Positions 1-11,095 of a DNA stretch of 64,000 nt are shown here, piece after piece. Position numbers and translations under genes: made by a program. The first letter of the stretch is position 1. Each line of letters starts with the position of its first letter. The stretch spans positions 992,001-1,056,000 of the forward strand of contig NC_031673.1 in assembly GCF_001640025.1 (NCBI RefSeq). Reading direction: 5' to 3'. The stretch is from Sugiyamaella lignohabitans (lineage: Eukaryota; Ascomycota; Dipodascomycetes; Dipodascales; Trichomonascaceae). Under the pieces are notes generated by a model, which was not told the DNA's origin, searched no databases, and saw only the letters and a program-made list of their open reading frames with translations.

Positions 1-50
1 CGGTCTCGCTAAGAGAATGGGTGCCGTGGCTGGGGATGGGTGGGGGGTTG

Positions 51-104
51 TGCCTCCGGCGGCTGGGGCGCTGCCCCAGACCCCGTTGTGCTCGCTTCGC
101 GAGC
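51..104 (+). repeat. Solo left arm of the double-hairpin repeat
   Basis: This is one arm of the dispersed GC-rich family. It begins TGCCTCCGGCGG, carries the outer hairpin CTGGGGC-GCT-GCCCCAG, and ends in the inner hairpin GCTCGC-TTC-GCGAGC. No inverted partner is found downstream within 300 bp, so it is a solo arm. A run of G precedes it, as in many other copies. All frames across it are open, which produces false ORFs here. Confidence 0.85.
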
Positions 105-2500
105 GGCAGGGGTTGAAAGTGCCAAGCTAACGGGCTCGCCCTTTGTGTAGCGGCTGGTCACCCCCGGATGGATGGTCCCTCTGATGGACCTTTGGGGGTG
201 GTTGTGGGGCAGTTGGTCGGGCTTGAAAATCAGTGCTTGAAACGTCGTTTTCTGCTGGTTTTCGCTTACTTGGCCGTGTTGACCTCGCCGAGGAGGCGAT
301 TTTGGCCACTTCGGGCGGGTGGGCGCCTCGAGAATCATGTATTAAACTACTTTGTTCGCTTAACAGCATCAGCTATCGCCCGGTAGCTGAACTGAAATGC
401 CCGATGTGGTTTTTTGTCTCTCTGTTCGGAAAAATCCAGTCAGATGGACTCAAATCGTTCGGGCCGCTTACCGGTTCTGTTTCTCTTGTAAAGAAAGACC
501 AAAGACCCAATGGTTTCTGTTTTTGTCGATAGAGTGGAGCTCTGAGACATAAAACATCAACAAACAACTTCCAAACACCTGGGAACAGCCTGAAACCACT
601 GGAAACAGTCGGTGCTTGACCCGCCATCGATGCTGCTGCTGCTGCTGCTGCTGCTGTAAGCCAGGTCTGTGGTCTGTGGTCTGCGATTGCAATGGCCGCT
701 GCAGACCGGCTGCTACCCATTCGATGGCCAAAGTACATACACTATCTGCACGTTTTCTGCCGAGAATGTTTGTTCTCTGTATAACTGAATCAACAGGCCC
801 TCGTGGAGTTGTCACCGATACACATTAACTGCTGTCAGGGACCTATAAACAAGCCCCGATCGCTGGTTCCATGCTCCATGCACTTGCTGCTGTACAGGTT
901 ACACCGGTCGGCCAACTCGCCTTATTATTTACTTCTCCGTTACAGACTGGGTACCATCAGGTCACAGTATGTCATAGGTTGGCTCCAGAATGGCTACAGC
1001 TGGCTACACACTGGCTACAGACTGATTCAGCCCATTACAGCCAGTTACAGCCAAGAACCAGGTCTGCAGGTCTGTTGTCTAACACGCTCATCTCATCAAA
1101 TTATATCACCTGCATAATTGACTAGGGGTTCTCTGAAGCCAATGACACTTGGGCCTGCTAACCACATGGCGAAGTTTAATAGCGCCAGCTAGCGAATTAG
1201 AGATGGTTTTCGTGCACCCCTACCGTGTCTCGTTATAAGAAATGGTGCCAATGTGTTTTAACTTGCCTAAAAAGCTAAAAGCTTAAAGCTAAAAACTTGG
1301 CTTATCGTAGATAGCGGGTTAGATTATGGCCTGCTAGCTGCTGCTGCTGATGCTGTTGCCGCTGCGCTGTAGCTACATCATCCGTAGGGAGGGGTACTAG
1401 CAGCAAATGGGCTTGGTTAGGGGCATTTATTCGGCTTGTTTTAGCGCTTATTTGGGTCTCGGAAGGAAATACGTGCCGAGCTACATGTTGGCAGCTGAAG
1501 TAGGTTAAATTAGGCAGGCTAGATAGGTGAGTTCGAGCTGGTGTAGCTGTTGGAGCTGGAGTTTGTTTTCAAGCTAAGGCGGTGTTGCTGCTGGAGCTGT
1601 TGCTGACGCTGCTGCCGCAAGAGTGGACCAGCGGTTGATAATCTACCAGTTGAACTAGCGGAACCGGCAGAACCAGCAGAACCAGCATCTCAAACAGCAG
1701 CTAAAGCAACAGCTAAGCAGGGATACCTGCCAGCTGTAACGCTGGCGACTCAAACCCGCTTCTGGCACCTCGCTATGCCGGCAATTGAAGGTCTCTACTG
1801 CATATATCAACCAGGGACCGTTAGTAGATGGCGTCTGTACATGCAGTCGATGTACGAGTGTCTTTGGAGCACATGTTGGTTGACTGGTTAACATTCTATG
1901 ACCAATTTGCACGTGAAAGATTCTGCCAAGCCCATGTCCGTATCTCCTTCGAAATTACTCGTAAACAGAACTGCTTGTTAACCCTCTCTGCTTTGCTCTG
2001 CTTCTGCTCGTGCAGTTTACAAATTATACCACGCTTACCACACTTACAAACTGTTCCAACGACAATCCAGCTGGCCCTTGTCCAACTTCACAAGCATGCA
2101 ATTGATTAGATTCAACTGCCATTACTGCTATTAGGTCCTATACTACTACTCCCGTATCATATATATCAGTACTATCCTCATCTAGTCCTACTGAATAACC
2201 CATACTTGTATCCCTATCGTTACTGTATTTCTTGTATCCGAACCGAAAACTACAAAAAAAAAAAAACAAAAAAAAAATTTCAAAACCGCTAAAAAGAACT
2301 GTTTCTTTTGCCATGTACCTTTGCTTTTTTTTCCAACTGATTCCATTATGGAGTTCCTTTTTAGTGATTGTTCCTTTCATTGCTTTTTATTCTAGTCTAG
2401 AAATTTTTTGATTTTTTTCCCGTCGATCTTACTTCATTAGTCCAATTTATCTGCCAACCGTTTTTTATCAGCCCGTGCGATACACGACTTGCACACCTCT
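105..2500. other. Gene-less stretch with short repeats
   Basis: I see no credible gene in this 2.4 kb. Open frames are short, overlap each other on both strands and match nothing I recognise. The stretch holds a (TGC)n tract at 631-656, degenerate tandem copies of a CTGGCTACA-type motif at about 985-1055, and a second CTG-rich patch at 1334-1362. Its 3' end becomes A/T-rich and forms the promoter of the permease at 2711. Confidence 0.6.
631..656. repeat. (TGC)n microsatellite
   Basis: About nine TGC units in a row lie in non-coding DNA. The tract gives poly-Cys, poly-Ala or poly-Gln in the overlapping open frames, none of which looks like a real gene. Confidence 0.9.
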
Positions 2501-2506
2501 CAACCA

Positions 2507-2515
2507 TATATAAAA
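2507..2515 (+). promoter_or_regulatory. TATA box of the permease gene
   Basis: The sequence TATATAAAA lies about 200 bp before the ATG at 2711, followed by long T- and A-rich tracts. This is a typical strong yeast promoter layout and agrees with the strong codon bias of the gene. Confidence 0.6.
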
Positions 2516-2710
2516 GCTCGATATTTTCTCATTGTTGGTTCTATTTTTTTTTTCTAGTCGTGCAATATTTTTTTGACATCTTCATCCTTGTGTTGAATTA
2601 TTTATCAAGCCTTGGTCTCGTGGCTTAAACTTTCATCTCTCTTGTTTATTATTTATTAACAAATTAAAAAACATCACCAGAGATAAAGAACAAACAGAAA
2701 AAATAACACA

Positions 2711-4717
2711 ATGCCTGATAGATCTCATCATAATCCTATTCCAGGTGAGATTCCTGTTCCTCACGGTGTTCAAGAGTATGACACTGTTGATGGTAGAATC
2801 ATCAATGACATTGATGATTTCCAATACACTGACAAGTCCGAAAAGGAGATTTTCGCTTACTTGTTGCAACCTGCTGATGCCTATACTCCCGAGGGTGTCT
2901 ACTGGGCCGATTTGCCTTTTGGCAAAAAGGTCAGCTTCGTTACCTCTGTCGACAGTGCTGAGGCTAAGAAGGAGTTGAAGACCATTGGTCGTATGTTCAA
3001 GGAGGACCCTCTTTCTCCTGTTGCTTGGTACTTTAGAAACTGTGTCCTTCCTGGTGCCGGTCTTGGTCTCGAAGGTTACGTTTTGTTCTCTATTGGTAAT
3101 GTTTCTTCTCTTTTCTCTGCTGCTTGGCCCGAATGTTGGGGTTCCAAGGCTACCGTCTGTAACAAGAACTGGATTGCTGCTGTCTCTTACCTTGAAATTG
3201 TCGGTATTATTTTCGGTCAAGTCATTGTTGGTTTCATTGGTGACGGTATTGGACGTAAGTGGGGTCTTATTCAAGATGCCTCGATCATGTTTATCGGTTT
3301 GATCATGTTGACTGCTTCTTGGGGTGTTACCCTTAACGGATGGGTCATCTGTTACGCCTGGTCTTTGTTCTTCTACTCCGTCGGTGTCGGTGGTGAATAC
3401 CCCATGACTGCCACCTCTGGTATGGAGAGAGGTACTCGTTCTGTTTTCACTTCTGCTGATGACCGTCTCCACAGAGGTAGAAAGGTCTTGCAAGCTTTCT
3501 TGATGCAAGGTTGGGGTCAATTCTTCAACCAAGTTATCTTGATCCTTCTTTTGCTTATCTTCCACCACGGTTCCGGTAACCCTCCTTACTCCAAGGTCGC
3601 TGTTCAATGGACTTTCCGTATCGCCTTTGCTATTCCTGCAATTGGTACTTTGTGGTTGGTCTACTACCGTGCCTACAAGATGCCTTATCCTTCCAAGGAT
3701 CTCGAGGCTGTCAAGAAGAAGTCCAAGGTCACTGGTTACGATGTTGAGTCTCTTAAGCTCGTCCTTAAGTACTTCGGTCCCCGTCTTTTGGCTACCACTG
3801 GTGCTTGGTTCGCTAACGATGTTTTCTTCTATGGTAACAAGCTTTTCCAGGGTCAATTTATTGCTGTCATTGCTCCTAATGACAAGTCGGTCATCCTCGG
3901 ATGGTTGTACAACCTTATCAACATTGGTGTCTCCCTTGCTGGTTACTACCTTGCCGCTTTCCTCATTGACAACAAGCTTTACGGTCGTAACCGTATGATG
4001 CAAGTCGGTTTCCTCATGGATTTCATTCTTTTCGTCATCCCTGCCTTCCACTACAAGTACTACACTGCTCCTGAGAACGTTGCCAAGTTCCAAACTATGT
4101 ACTTCTTGTCCTCTTTCTTCAACCAATTCGGTCCTAACGCTGTTACTTTCTTGGTTGCTGCTGAGGTCTACCCTACTCAAGTTCGTGCTACTGCCCACGG
4201 TATCTCTGCTGCCTGTGGTAAGCTCGGTGCTCTTTTCGCCTCTGTTGTCTACTCTTACATCAGCGTTCAAACCCGTTTCTACCTTGTTCCTTGGTTCGGT
4301 TTGGCCGGTATGCTTGTCACCTTTGTCTTCATGCCCGACACCACTGGTCTTGATCTTAGAGAACAAGACCGTCGTTTCCAATTCATCCGTGAGGGCCGTG
4401 ACCACGAGTACCACGGTATTGCCGTTCACCCTCAACACTTGTCCCTTTGGGAGCGTTTCAGAGGTGTTGGCAAGAACTACAACCCCGAACTTGACTACAA
4501 GCAAAAGGTCGATGAGCTCAGAAGCGACTGGGAGGAGAGACAAAAGCTCAAGGCTGCTGAGGGCGACAATGCTTCTAACGACGAGGAACTTACTGGTGAC
4601 TACTCCCCTGATGTGCACCAATACTTCGTCCGCACTTCTCCTTTGCTCACTGCTAACAAGCAAGGTGTTGAGGACAACCTCAAGCTCCCTGAGGCTGCTA
4701 CTAACGAGAAGCTCTAA
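2711..4717 (+). CDS. MFS permease, GIT1/PHO84-like (phosphate or glycerophosphodiester type)
   Basis: The 668-residue protein is a 12-TM major facilitator, presumably in the plasma membrane. It has a long hydrophilic N-terminus (about residues 1-105), then TM segments. The loop after TM2 carries the MFS signature GDGIGRKWG, EYPMTATSGMERG follows TM4, and AAEVYPTQVRATAHG lies in the C-terminal half. A charged cytoplasmic tail of about 120 residues ends the protein. The spacing and the EYP and EVYPT motifs fit the phosphate:H+ symporter group that includes Git1 and Pho84; the real substrate cannot be read from sequence. The protein is longer than Git1 (about 520 residues) because of both tails. 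The ATG follows an A-rich leader and a TATA box at 2507. Codons TTA, CTA and TCA are avoided almost throughout, so the codon-aligned antisense frame is open for about 2 kb; this points to high expression. Confidence 0.8.
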   Translation: MPDRSHHNPIPGEIPVPHGVQEYDTVDGRIINDIDDFQYTDKSEKEIFAYLLQPADAYTPEGVYWADLPFGKKVSFVTSVDSAEAKKELKTIGRMFKEDPLSPVAWYFRNCVLPGAGLGLEGYVLFSIGNVSSLFSAAWPECWGSKATVCNKNWIAAVSYLEIVGIIFGQVIVGFIGDGIGRKWGLIQDASIMFIGLIMLTASWGVTLNGWVICYAWSLFFYSVGVGGEYPMTATSGMERGTRSVFTSADDRLHRGRKVLQAFLMQGWGQFFNQVILILLLLIFHHGSGNPPYSKVAVQWTFRIAFAIPAIGTLWLVYYRAYKMPYPSKDLEAVKKKSKVTGYDVESLKLVLKYFGPRLLATTGAWFANDVFFYGNKLFQGQFIAVIAPNDKSVILGWLYNLINIGVSLAGYYLAAFLIDNKLYGRNRMMQVGFLMDFILFVIPAFHYKYYTAPENVAKFQTMYFLSSFFNQFGPNAVTFLVAAEVYPTQVRATAHGISAACGKLGALFASVVYSYISVQTRFYLVPWFGLAGMLVTFVFMPDTTGLDLREQDRRFQFIREGRDHEYHGIAVHPQHLSLWERFRGVGKNYNPELDYKQKVDELRSDWEERQKLKAAEGDNASNDEELTGDYSPDVHQYFVRTSPLLTANKQGVEDNLKLPEAATNEKL

Positions 4718-4881
4718 TCTTTAAAAAAATCTTCATACCCTCGCTCCTAGTGTCTTTACTTTCTTTTGTTTTTGGTTACGATAAATTGTTTCCTCTCTGT
4801 AATAAGTCTAAACTAATTTAATACAATAAAATAGCATTTAATTAATCTTTACCTATTCTTTTTTTATTGTCTGCTGCCCAG

Positions 4882-5118
4882 TGCCTCCGGCGGCTGGGGC
4901 TCTGCCCCAGACCCCGTGGCTCCTCTCGCTGCGCTCGAGTCGGGTGTGGGGAAATAGAGCATACTCGTGATTTAGAGCTAGAATTTGGGTACTATGTGAT
5001 CTAGTTCGACTTCGAAGTGATCTTCGAGTAAAGCAGCTTGCGTGTTCCGTGTGAAAACGACTCGAGCGTAGCGAGAGGAGCCACGGGGTCTGGGGCAGAG
5101 CCCCAGCCGCCGGAGGCA
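4882..5118. repeat. Long double-hairpin element (237 bp, inverted 61-bp arms)
   Basis: Left arm 4882-4942 and right arm 5058-5118 are inverted copies identical at 60 of 61 positions. Both have loop TCT in the outer hairpin and the A-type inner end CTCGCTNCGCTCGAGTCG. The 115-bp spacer (4943-5057) is far longer than the usual 12-42 bp. The inverted symmetry runs a few bases past the arms (CAG before, CTG after). It lies about 165 bp past the permease stop codon. Confidence 0.9.
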
Positions 5119-6022
5119 CTGGTGATGGCCGGTTCAATCCGGAAATGTTCCCGGTGAGACCAAGTGCTTGCAGAGAATGGCTATAGATAATTAGATTAGG
5201 CTGATTGATTAGGTGGTGAACTTCGATAGAAACCCAAAAATAAACGATATAAAATAACATGTAACATTGAAATACTACATCCCTGAGCCAAAGGAACAAC
5301 CAGCATTCCTCACAAAGTATCTTCGTAGAACGATATGCGATTTGGATTACGAGTCTGCTTACAAACACTTGGTATGACTCTGATACTTTGAATTAGATTG
5401 TGATTATTTCGATTGCTTCTGGCATTTGGTATTGCCAGCACTCGTCTCCAAAGTGATGCAGCTATTAATTGAACTGACATAATACATATCTGAAGCAGGA
5501 AGTTATACAGCTTTGTCAGTACTGTAGTCGAACCATGACGACCAGCACAACTCTGCAATACCTCACCTGGAGCGAACGGAATAGGCCCTCACTTGTCTTG
5601 GAAGTCTACTTCCTAGAGTATATCCCAGTAAGAACCCTTGAAACTATGTCTGACGACATAGATTTGTAACCCATAGGGAGGGGAAGTAGCATAATTTCAG
5701 TCTCCCCGGGATTTTGGCTGTATTGAAGTGCTAGGCATGGTCTTCTAAGTAACCGTCACTACAATAAATAACGTTTGTTAAGACTTTGAGCAGTAGGACG
5801 TAATTATTTCTGCCATACCTTAGATGCCATTCCTGGACCACAGTTGACATACTTGTATCGATGGCGTCGATTGTACATGACAGGTGGGACAAAGCGTCGG
5901 TTGGACATGAGAGGTACAAGACAAAGTTTTGATGGGCATACAATCACTACTCGCTGGAATTCTTAAAATTCGAACTGGTACTGGTTGTTGCTAGCGATAG
6001 AGCAGTTGCTTTGGGAAGACTA
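5119..6022. other. Gene-less stretch
   Basis: No gene, RNA gene or clear repeat is visible between the 237-bp element and the CUS2-like stop codon. Open frames are all under about 85 codons in this part and look random. Confidence 0.55.
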
Positions 6023-7323
6023 TCACTCTCCCTTGTTAAGCCACGAGCCAAACTTGTCAAGCCGCTCTTGCTCCTTATCGTCTTCTCCGTCCTTCTTACT
6101 CTTACGGTATTTAATCTTACCATCGTAAGGGAAGGCTTCTAACTGCTTACCGCCGAAATATCGGCCATTCATTACTTCAATACATGTAACTGCATCATCC
6201 TTCTCTTGGAATTTGACAGTTGCTATGCCTTCGGGTTCTAGATCATATAACGTGACACTTGTTACAGGACCGATATCCTCGCATCCCTCCATAATATCCT
6301 GTTTAATATCAAATGCAGTACTGGCGTCTTGAAGTTCATCAAGCGTGAACGCATTTTTAAGCACAATCACTTTCTCCCATCTTTTGGATATCGCTTTAGG
6401 CTCATCATCATCCCAGTCGGCCAGTTTTCTATCCATAGTTAGTACCTAGATCTTATCCCCGATTCTTATGCCTTGACTCATGACGCTGATGAGCAGGGAT
6501 CCCCAATGCTCCGCGAAGCGGAGCACAACGGGGTCTGGGGCAGCGCCCCAGCCGCCGGAGGCATACACTCATCCACAGAGTTTCCAGCCACTTACTCATT
6601 GAGCTTCTGTAGCTTCTTTTGTATCTTGAGCTTCTCTTTGGCGTTGAGTTTGGGCTTTTCGTGATTGTCTTCGGAGTGTTTGTACTCTGCCAATTGAACA
6701 GCGATCTTGCCATTAGGGTTTCTACCCGGCTCTCCAGGACGTAGTTCGCTATTATCCATCATTTCTATGGCTAAAGGAACACTTTCAGGTTTAAAATAAA
6801 CGATGAGAGCATCTCCCTTTGGCTGGTCCTTATCGTCTCTATAGATTTTAATCTTCTTGTTTCCTGTGTTCAAATCCTCAGCGATAACACCGTACTTGGA
6901 GAACGTCGTGTCCAGTTCTTCATATGTCACATCTTTTGGAAGATTCGATAAATAAATACCGGTTGGCTTTCTTTCTTTGTGACTCGGTTGATCTAATTTT
7001 GGTTTTTTCGTTCTTTTTGAGCCATTAGTACTCGTGTCTTCGTGCTTGGATTCATCTTCACGATCTGGTGATCGTTTCGAAGGAGGTTGGTAAGCTTGCT
7101 GTTGGGATTTTATATCTTCTTCTTCTAAGATAGGGACCCAGCTGCGTACTTCTTCATTGAACTCGTATTCATCTCCATTGTCGACGTCTTCAAAAATCCA
7201 CTTTCCTGTCACTTGTGAGTACGCGATACGTGGATCTTTGGCCCATTCTAATGAGTCTGACGGCGTGCCTTTGGGAATTGGAGGGAAATTCACTTTGGCA
7301 ATTGGATCTGTTGTATGGCCCAT
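6023..7323 (-). CDS. CUS2: CUS2/HTATSF1-like U2 snRNP splicing factor (2 exons)
   Basis: Exons are 7323-6596 and 6428-6023, giving 377 residues. The intron (6595-6429, 167 nt) has 5' site GTAAGT, branch TACTAAC and 3' TAG. The join restores one frame, ending KLQKLNE and continuing with KLADWDDDEP. The N-terminus holds an aromatic OCRE/GYF-like stretch (WIFEDVDNGDEYEFNEEVRSW), then a charged linker. A first RRM starts at GIYLSNLPKDVTYEEL. A second RRM-like domain after the intron carries GRYFGGKQLEAF; its R-Y-F triplet is the R-x-F signature of a U2AF homology motif, which binds tryptophan-containing peptides of SF3b1. In yeast and human, Cus2/Tat-SF1 acts in U2 snRNP and prespliceosome assembly in the nucleus. 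The intron holds one arm of the repeat family. Confidence 0.85.
6508..6563. repeat. Solo repeat arm inside the CUS2-like intron
   Basis: This is a right arm (a left arm in the mRNA sense). The inner hairpin is GCTCCGC-GAA-GCGGAGC, followed by the outer hairpin with loop AGC and the end CCGCCGGAGGCA. It lies wholly within the intron 6429-6595, about 65 nt before the branch site in the sense direction and 32 nt from the 5' splice site. Confidence 0.9.
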
Positions 7324-7601
7324 AGCTCCAGGTGATTTTCAAGTCGAAAAAGAACACAAAAAAGGTGTTTTGCTCCTGACTTCTTCAAACTGTTGGAGAT
7401 CGGGGATTTTCAAAATTTAAGTTCCGTCACTTTTTAGCGCATAATCGCTGCACCTTATATGCAGGGTACGTCTCGATGTTCAAGTAAGCTAGCTATATCC
7501 TATTATCAATTAGAAGTGTTTAATTCGAAATTAATGATATTTATTTAGTCATGTATGCTTCAGTCTATGTATCTATCATCATTATAAATATTAGTTGATG
7601 T

Positions 7602-9269
7602 TTAGTTTTTCGTCACTTCGGGGGTATAGGCATACTTAGATCTCTCTCGGATCTTAGCACCATAGAAGAAGAACAAGTAAGGAATTATACAACAAGCAAG
7701 AGAAATGAATGCTAACAAGCTTCCTGCCCACTCATAACCGAGTCTGTGATACATTTGGATAGTGAAAAGTGGGACACTTGCTCCCCAAAACGAACGGACA
7801 AATGTCTTTGCAGCCAGGGCAGAAGCAGCATAGTGTTGATACGAGTCTACAATGTAGTTTGTTGCAGAATTGTAAATAAGAATGAAACCAAATCCACATG
7901 GTAATCCTGCTAGTGTGGGTCCTACCCAAGAGATGGTGGGATAAGAAGTCCAGGCATAAATAAACAGACCAATAGGAACGAACCAACAACCGACCATCAT
8001 TGGAATCAAACGAAGCTCAGCAGGGGGTACTTCGCCTTTGTCAAGGTAAGCATTAGCACGTCGCACATAGTCGGAATTAACATAGGGAGAAATAGCAGTA
8101 GAAATGAGAACGCCCACAATGATAGGAATGAAAGTGAGACCAGTGAGACTAGCACTCCATCCTTTACCTTCCATAAAGATTACTGGATAGGCAAAGAAAA
8201 ACATATACAAAAGACCGTAAAGAACGGCCATATAAATTGTGACCAAGAATACAATAATTTCACAAAGAAGTTGAGGAGGTCGTTGTAAGGTGACCTTTGC
8301 AGTTTCAGCAAAGGATTTGGGAACTAGTTGCTTGGCTGTCTTGTATCTGGTATCACCAGTGAGTTTGATTAGCTTCTTAGCACGCTTGGCAAGAAGTGTA
8401 TTATGGTGAGTTTCAGGAATAGAAATAGTTGAAAACACGTAGACACAGAATGCAAAGATGAGCATCACGTAATAAATCCATCTCCAGCCGGCATTATCTC
8501 CGACAAAACCACCCACCAAAGGACCAGCAGCAGGACCCAAGAATGGAGCTGCCGAGAAAATAGCCATGGCAACACCACGCTCGGAGTTGACCCACATATC
8601 AGCAAGTGAACCACCGATGATTGTTAAAGGAGCTGAGAAAAAGATACCATCGATGAATCTGCCCACTAGCAAGGTTCCAATATTTTGTGCTACTGCACAG
8701 GGAATGATAAAAATTACTGCCAGGGCAAGAGTTACGACATAGATTGGTCGTCTTCCTACTTCTTCACTTAAGGGAGCGAATAACAAAGGACCGACACCAA
8801 AACCAATAACGAAAAGAGTGACTGTCAGAATGACTACTTCATCAGAAACATTGAATGTTGCGCCTGGTGCATTTGGACCAACCATAGCACCAGTAACGGC
8901 GGCAGATGAAAAGGCAACTGTAAAACACACAACTCCTAACGCAAGTGTAATGAACCACTTTCTAGTTTTAGACCAAGTTCGAGGATCGTCTTTATCATCG
9001 GGAACAAATGTGACGATTCTAAAACCAGTTTCAGCATCAACTGGGTATTTCCAGGGGTCATCTGCATTTAGCTCTTGATGCGTTGGGTCGGGGTGACTCT
9101 TGACCCTTAAGATGTCGTAATTGTGAGGAGGTTCATACATAGGATCAACATCGTTGTCTTCCATGGGATTATTTTCCCTCGAAATTTTCTTAGTTAAGTC
9201 ATAATGGTGAGTGATATCACCATATCCACCTATTTGCCTCTCTTCTGTTAAACTATTGTCGCTAGACAT
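7602..9269 (-). CDS. MFS exporter, DHA1 drug/polyamine family (FLU1/TPO-like)
   Basis: The 555-residue protein has an N-terminal hydrophilic region of about 100 residues and 12 TM segments. Family marks are the pre-TM1 motif [23 protein letters not shown] after TM2 (motif A), [23 protein letters not shown] (motif B region), and [22 protein letters not shown], the antiporter motif C and its extension in TM5. This is the layout of fungal H+ antiporters such as Flu1, Tpo1-4 and Mdr1, which export azoles, mycophenolic acid or polyamines across the plasma membrane. The family is secure; the substrate is not. The ATG lies just upstream of [15 protein letters not shown]. No introns are needed. Codon bias is weaker than in the 2711 permease. 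Confidence 0.88.
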   Translation of the reverse strand: MSSDNSLTEERQIGGYGDITHHYDLTKKISRENNPMEDNDVDPMYEPPHNYDILRVKSHPDPTHQELNADDPWKYPVDAETGFRIVTFVPDDKDDPRTWSKTRKWFITLALGVVCFTVAFSSAAVTGAMVGPNAPGATFNVSDEVVILTVTLFVIGFGVGPLLFAPLSEEVGRRPIYVVTLALAVIFIIPCAVAQNIGTLLVGRFIDGIFFSAPLTIIGGSLADMWVNSERGVAMAIFSAAPFLGPAAGPLVGGFVGDNAGWRWIYYVMLIFAFCVYVFSTISIPETHHNTLLAKRAKKLIKLTGDTRYKTAKQLVPKSFAETAKVTLQRPPQLLCEIIVFLVTIYMAVLYGLLYMFFFAYPVIFMEGKGWSASLTGLTFIPIIVGVLISTAISPYVNSDYVRRANAYLDKGEVPPAELRLIPMMVGCWFVPIGLFIYAWTSYPTISWVGPTLAGLPCGFGFILIYNSATNYIVDSYQHYAASALAAKTFVRSFWGASVPLFTIQMYHRLGYEWAGSLLAFISLACCIIPYLFFFYGAKIRERSKYAYTPEVTKN

Positions 9270-10325
9270 TGTGATTAAAACTTGATATGTTTTTTATCTT
9301 CGGATAGATGATAAATACACTTCATTATTCACCGGATATCTCATTATTTATATTCAATGTGATTTTTTATAATATTGTGAATTAGGAGGTATCGGTATTG
9401 GTAACTTCCGATGCCCGTGCATATACGCGGATATCGCTACTTATTCCAGCCAGGCTACTGCATAAGCATAAAGTTAGACTCTCTCATATGTAGGAACACA
9501 ACACTACTGGATAATACAAACTAAGGACAAAGTTTTCGAGAAAGTGGAGAGTTTGTGGAGTGATTTAAACTTTGAAATAAGGCCAGTTCTTGGTAGTGGT
9601 TATTTGAAAATTAAAACTGATGGTAGATTCTTGTGTGGTTCCTCTGTTGTACTCGATTTCCATTCTAGTCAAAAACTCGTCATCTCATCGCCACATGTAA
9701 GAATTTTTTTTGTGTCGATTCAATAGGAAATACCTAGAACATGGCTGGGAACGATATTTTTTCGTTGCTAATGTCCGCTTGTGTGGATAGACTATTGCTT
9801 TCACCATATTCGGGCCGACATCAGGGGCAGGGCTGCATGAGGCTCGGTTATAAAACTTACCGATTATATTGTTCGTTATAGCCGATGGTGCATGAGCCGC
9901 TTGGACGGCGGTTGTAACACGGTTAAAGCTACCTGCAGGGACCCACATGATGCGTGCATTGACCGCAGCAAGCGGCAGATAGTCGAGACATCCATTAGGT
10001 CTGACAAATTAGATCAATGACTAGTTTCAATTAGGGATGGCAGAAAGTAGTAGAAATGGAACTAGCTTGTCTCGAGAACAATAGAAACCAGTATTCGTGA
10101 ATCTGGATACAACAGCAGTTTCTGAGAAGCGTTTGAGGAGTGGATCCAAGCTTGCTACGTAGAATTATCGTTTGATGATTAGGGTGGACCGGAGTAAAGA
10201 ATGCCAGTTTCGTGTTGACGAGAATATTCACTTGTGGCCGAAGTTAAAGGGCCGGAGTAAGGGCAAGGCAGTTGCATTTTGGTAAGAATATTCATCTCAT
10301 AATAGTGGATGTGAGTATTAGTAAA

Positions 10326-10860
10326 GTGTCTGATTCTTAGGTAAACCCTTCATAAATCAATGGTAGGATATCCAATGACTACTTTCCATGTCCTTGTAGA
10401 GAAGCCAGGAGATCTCTCCGGATAAGCGAAGTGTCTGTTGCTCAGGTAAACCATCAATAAATCACGGCTAATATGCTCAATAACTTCCTCTTCTGTCTCA
10501 TTGAGCAAGTAGGATATCTTTCCATGAAGTAGCTGGGCCTGCCTCCGGCGGCTGGGGCTCCGCCCCAGACCCTGGTTGCTCCTCTCGCTCCGCTCGAGTC
10601 GTTCGAGGGGGTCTCAATCTCTCTTGCGAAGCAGGAGCCACGAGGTCTGGGGCACAGTCCCAGCCGCCGGAGGCTGCTCAGGTAAAATCCGCTATATAAA
10701 ACAGCCATATCTTTGTCTGTGGTTCCACATCTGTCTCCTTATAGACCAAGAGTGAAATGCTAGTTGCTCAGGTATAATCTGTTTATAAATCTGAATAGCA
10801 TACTCGGTGAGTTCCTCTTCTACATCCTTGTGAACCGAGCATGTGCTCTCTTAGGATATT
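10326..10860. repeat. Degenerate tandem repeat, four units of about 90-105 bp
   Basis: Units start near 10326, 10431, 10675 (after the inserted element) and 10760. Each contains a version of TGCTCAGGTAAACC followed by ATAAATCA, then a C/T-rich part such as AACTTCCTCTTCTGTC. On the minus strand parts of the units read as similar peptide pieces (for example TEEEVIEHIS and VEEELTEYAI) with frame breaks, so this may be a decayed coding repeat. I do not recognise the protein. Confidence 0.5.
10540..10674. repeat. Full double-hairpin element inserted in a tandem repeat
   Basis: Left arm 10540-10601 is A-type; right arm 10621-10674 is a degraded B-type (CTCTTGCGAAGCAGGAG, and an outer stem with mismatches). 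The spacer is 19 bp. It lies exactly where the tandem repeat moves from unit 2 to unit 3, directly before TGCTCAGG. Confidence 0.85.
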
Positions 10861-10895
10861 AACATATGACCCATGTCGTACAAATATTCAGCCAA

Positions 10896-10950
10896 CTCCT
10901 GCGAAGCAGGAGCCATGGGGTCTGGGTCGCAGCCCCAGCCGCCGGAGGCA
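10896..10950. repeat. Solo right arm, B-type
   Basis: Inner hairpin CTCCTGC-GAA-GCAGGAG, then an outer hairpin with one stem mismatch (CTGGGTCGCAGCCCCAG), then CCGCCGGAGGCA. It lies about 145 bp past the stop codon of the HsbA-like gene at 11096. Confidence 0.85.
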
Positions 10951-11095
10951 GACAGGCAAACTTCTTCGCGAATGTAAGTTTAAGGAAAAAAATAAATTAT
11001 AAAGAGTAGCTTATAAAATTAATAAAATAGATTCTAGAAGGAAAAGTTCAGAGAATAGCTAGTCATACACACACGTTTTATGATGAATTGTTGAT

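Larger units (their letters stand above)
9270..11095. other. Gene-less stretch with decayed repeats
   Basis: No intact gene is visible. The stretch holds the DHA1 exporter promoter (9270-9450), a degenerate tandem repeat at 10326-10860, one full and one solo double-hairpin element, and the A/T-rich 3' flank of the HsbA gene. Confidence 0.6.

Noticed and set aside
2633..4663. A 676-codon frame antisense to the permease
   Set aside because: It is codon-aligned with a clear MFS gene and open only because TTA, CTA and TCA are avoided. The predicted protein has no recognisable domain.
5125..5160. A GGTTCAATCC stretch suggesting a tRNA T-arm
   Set aside because: The B box has a mismatch at its end and no cloverleaf can be built around it.
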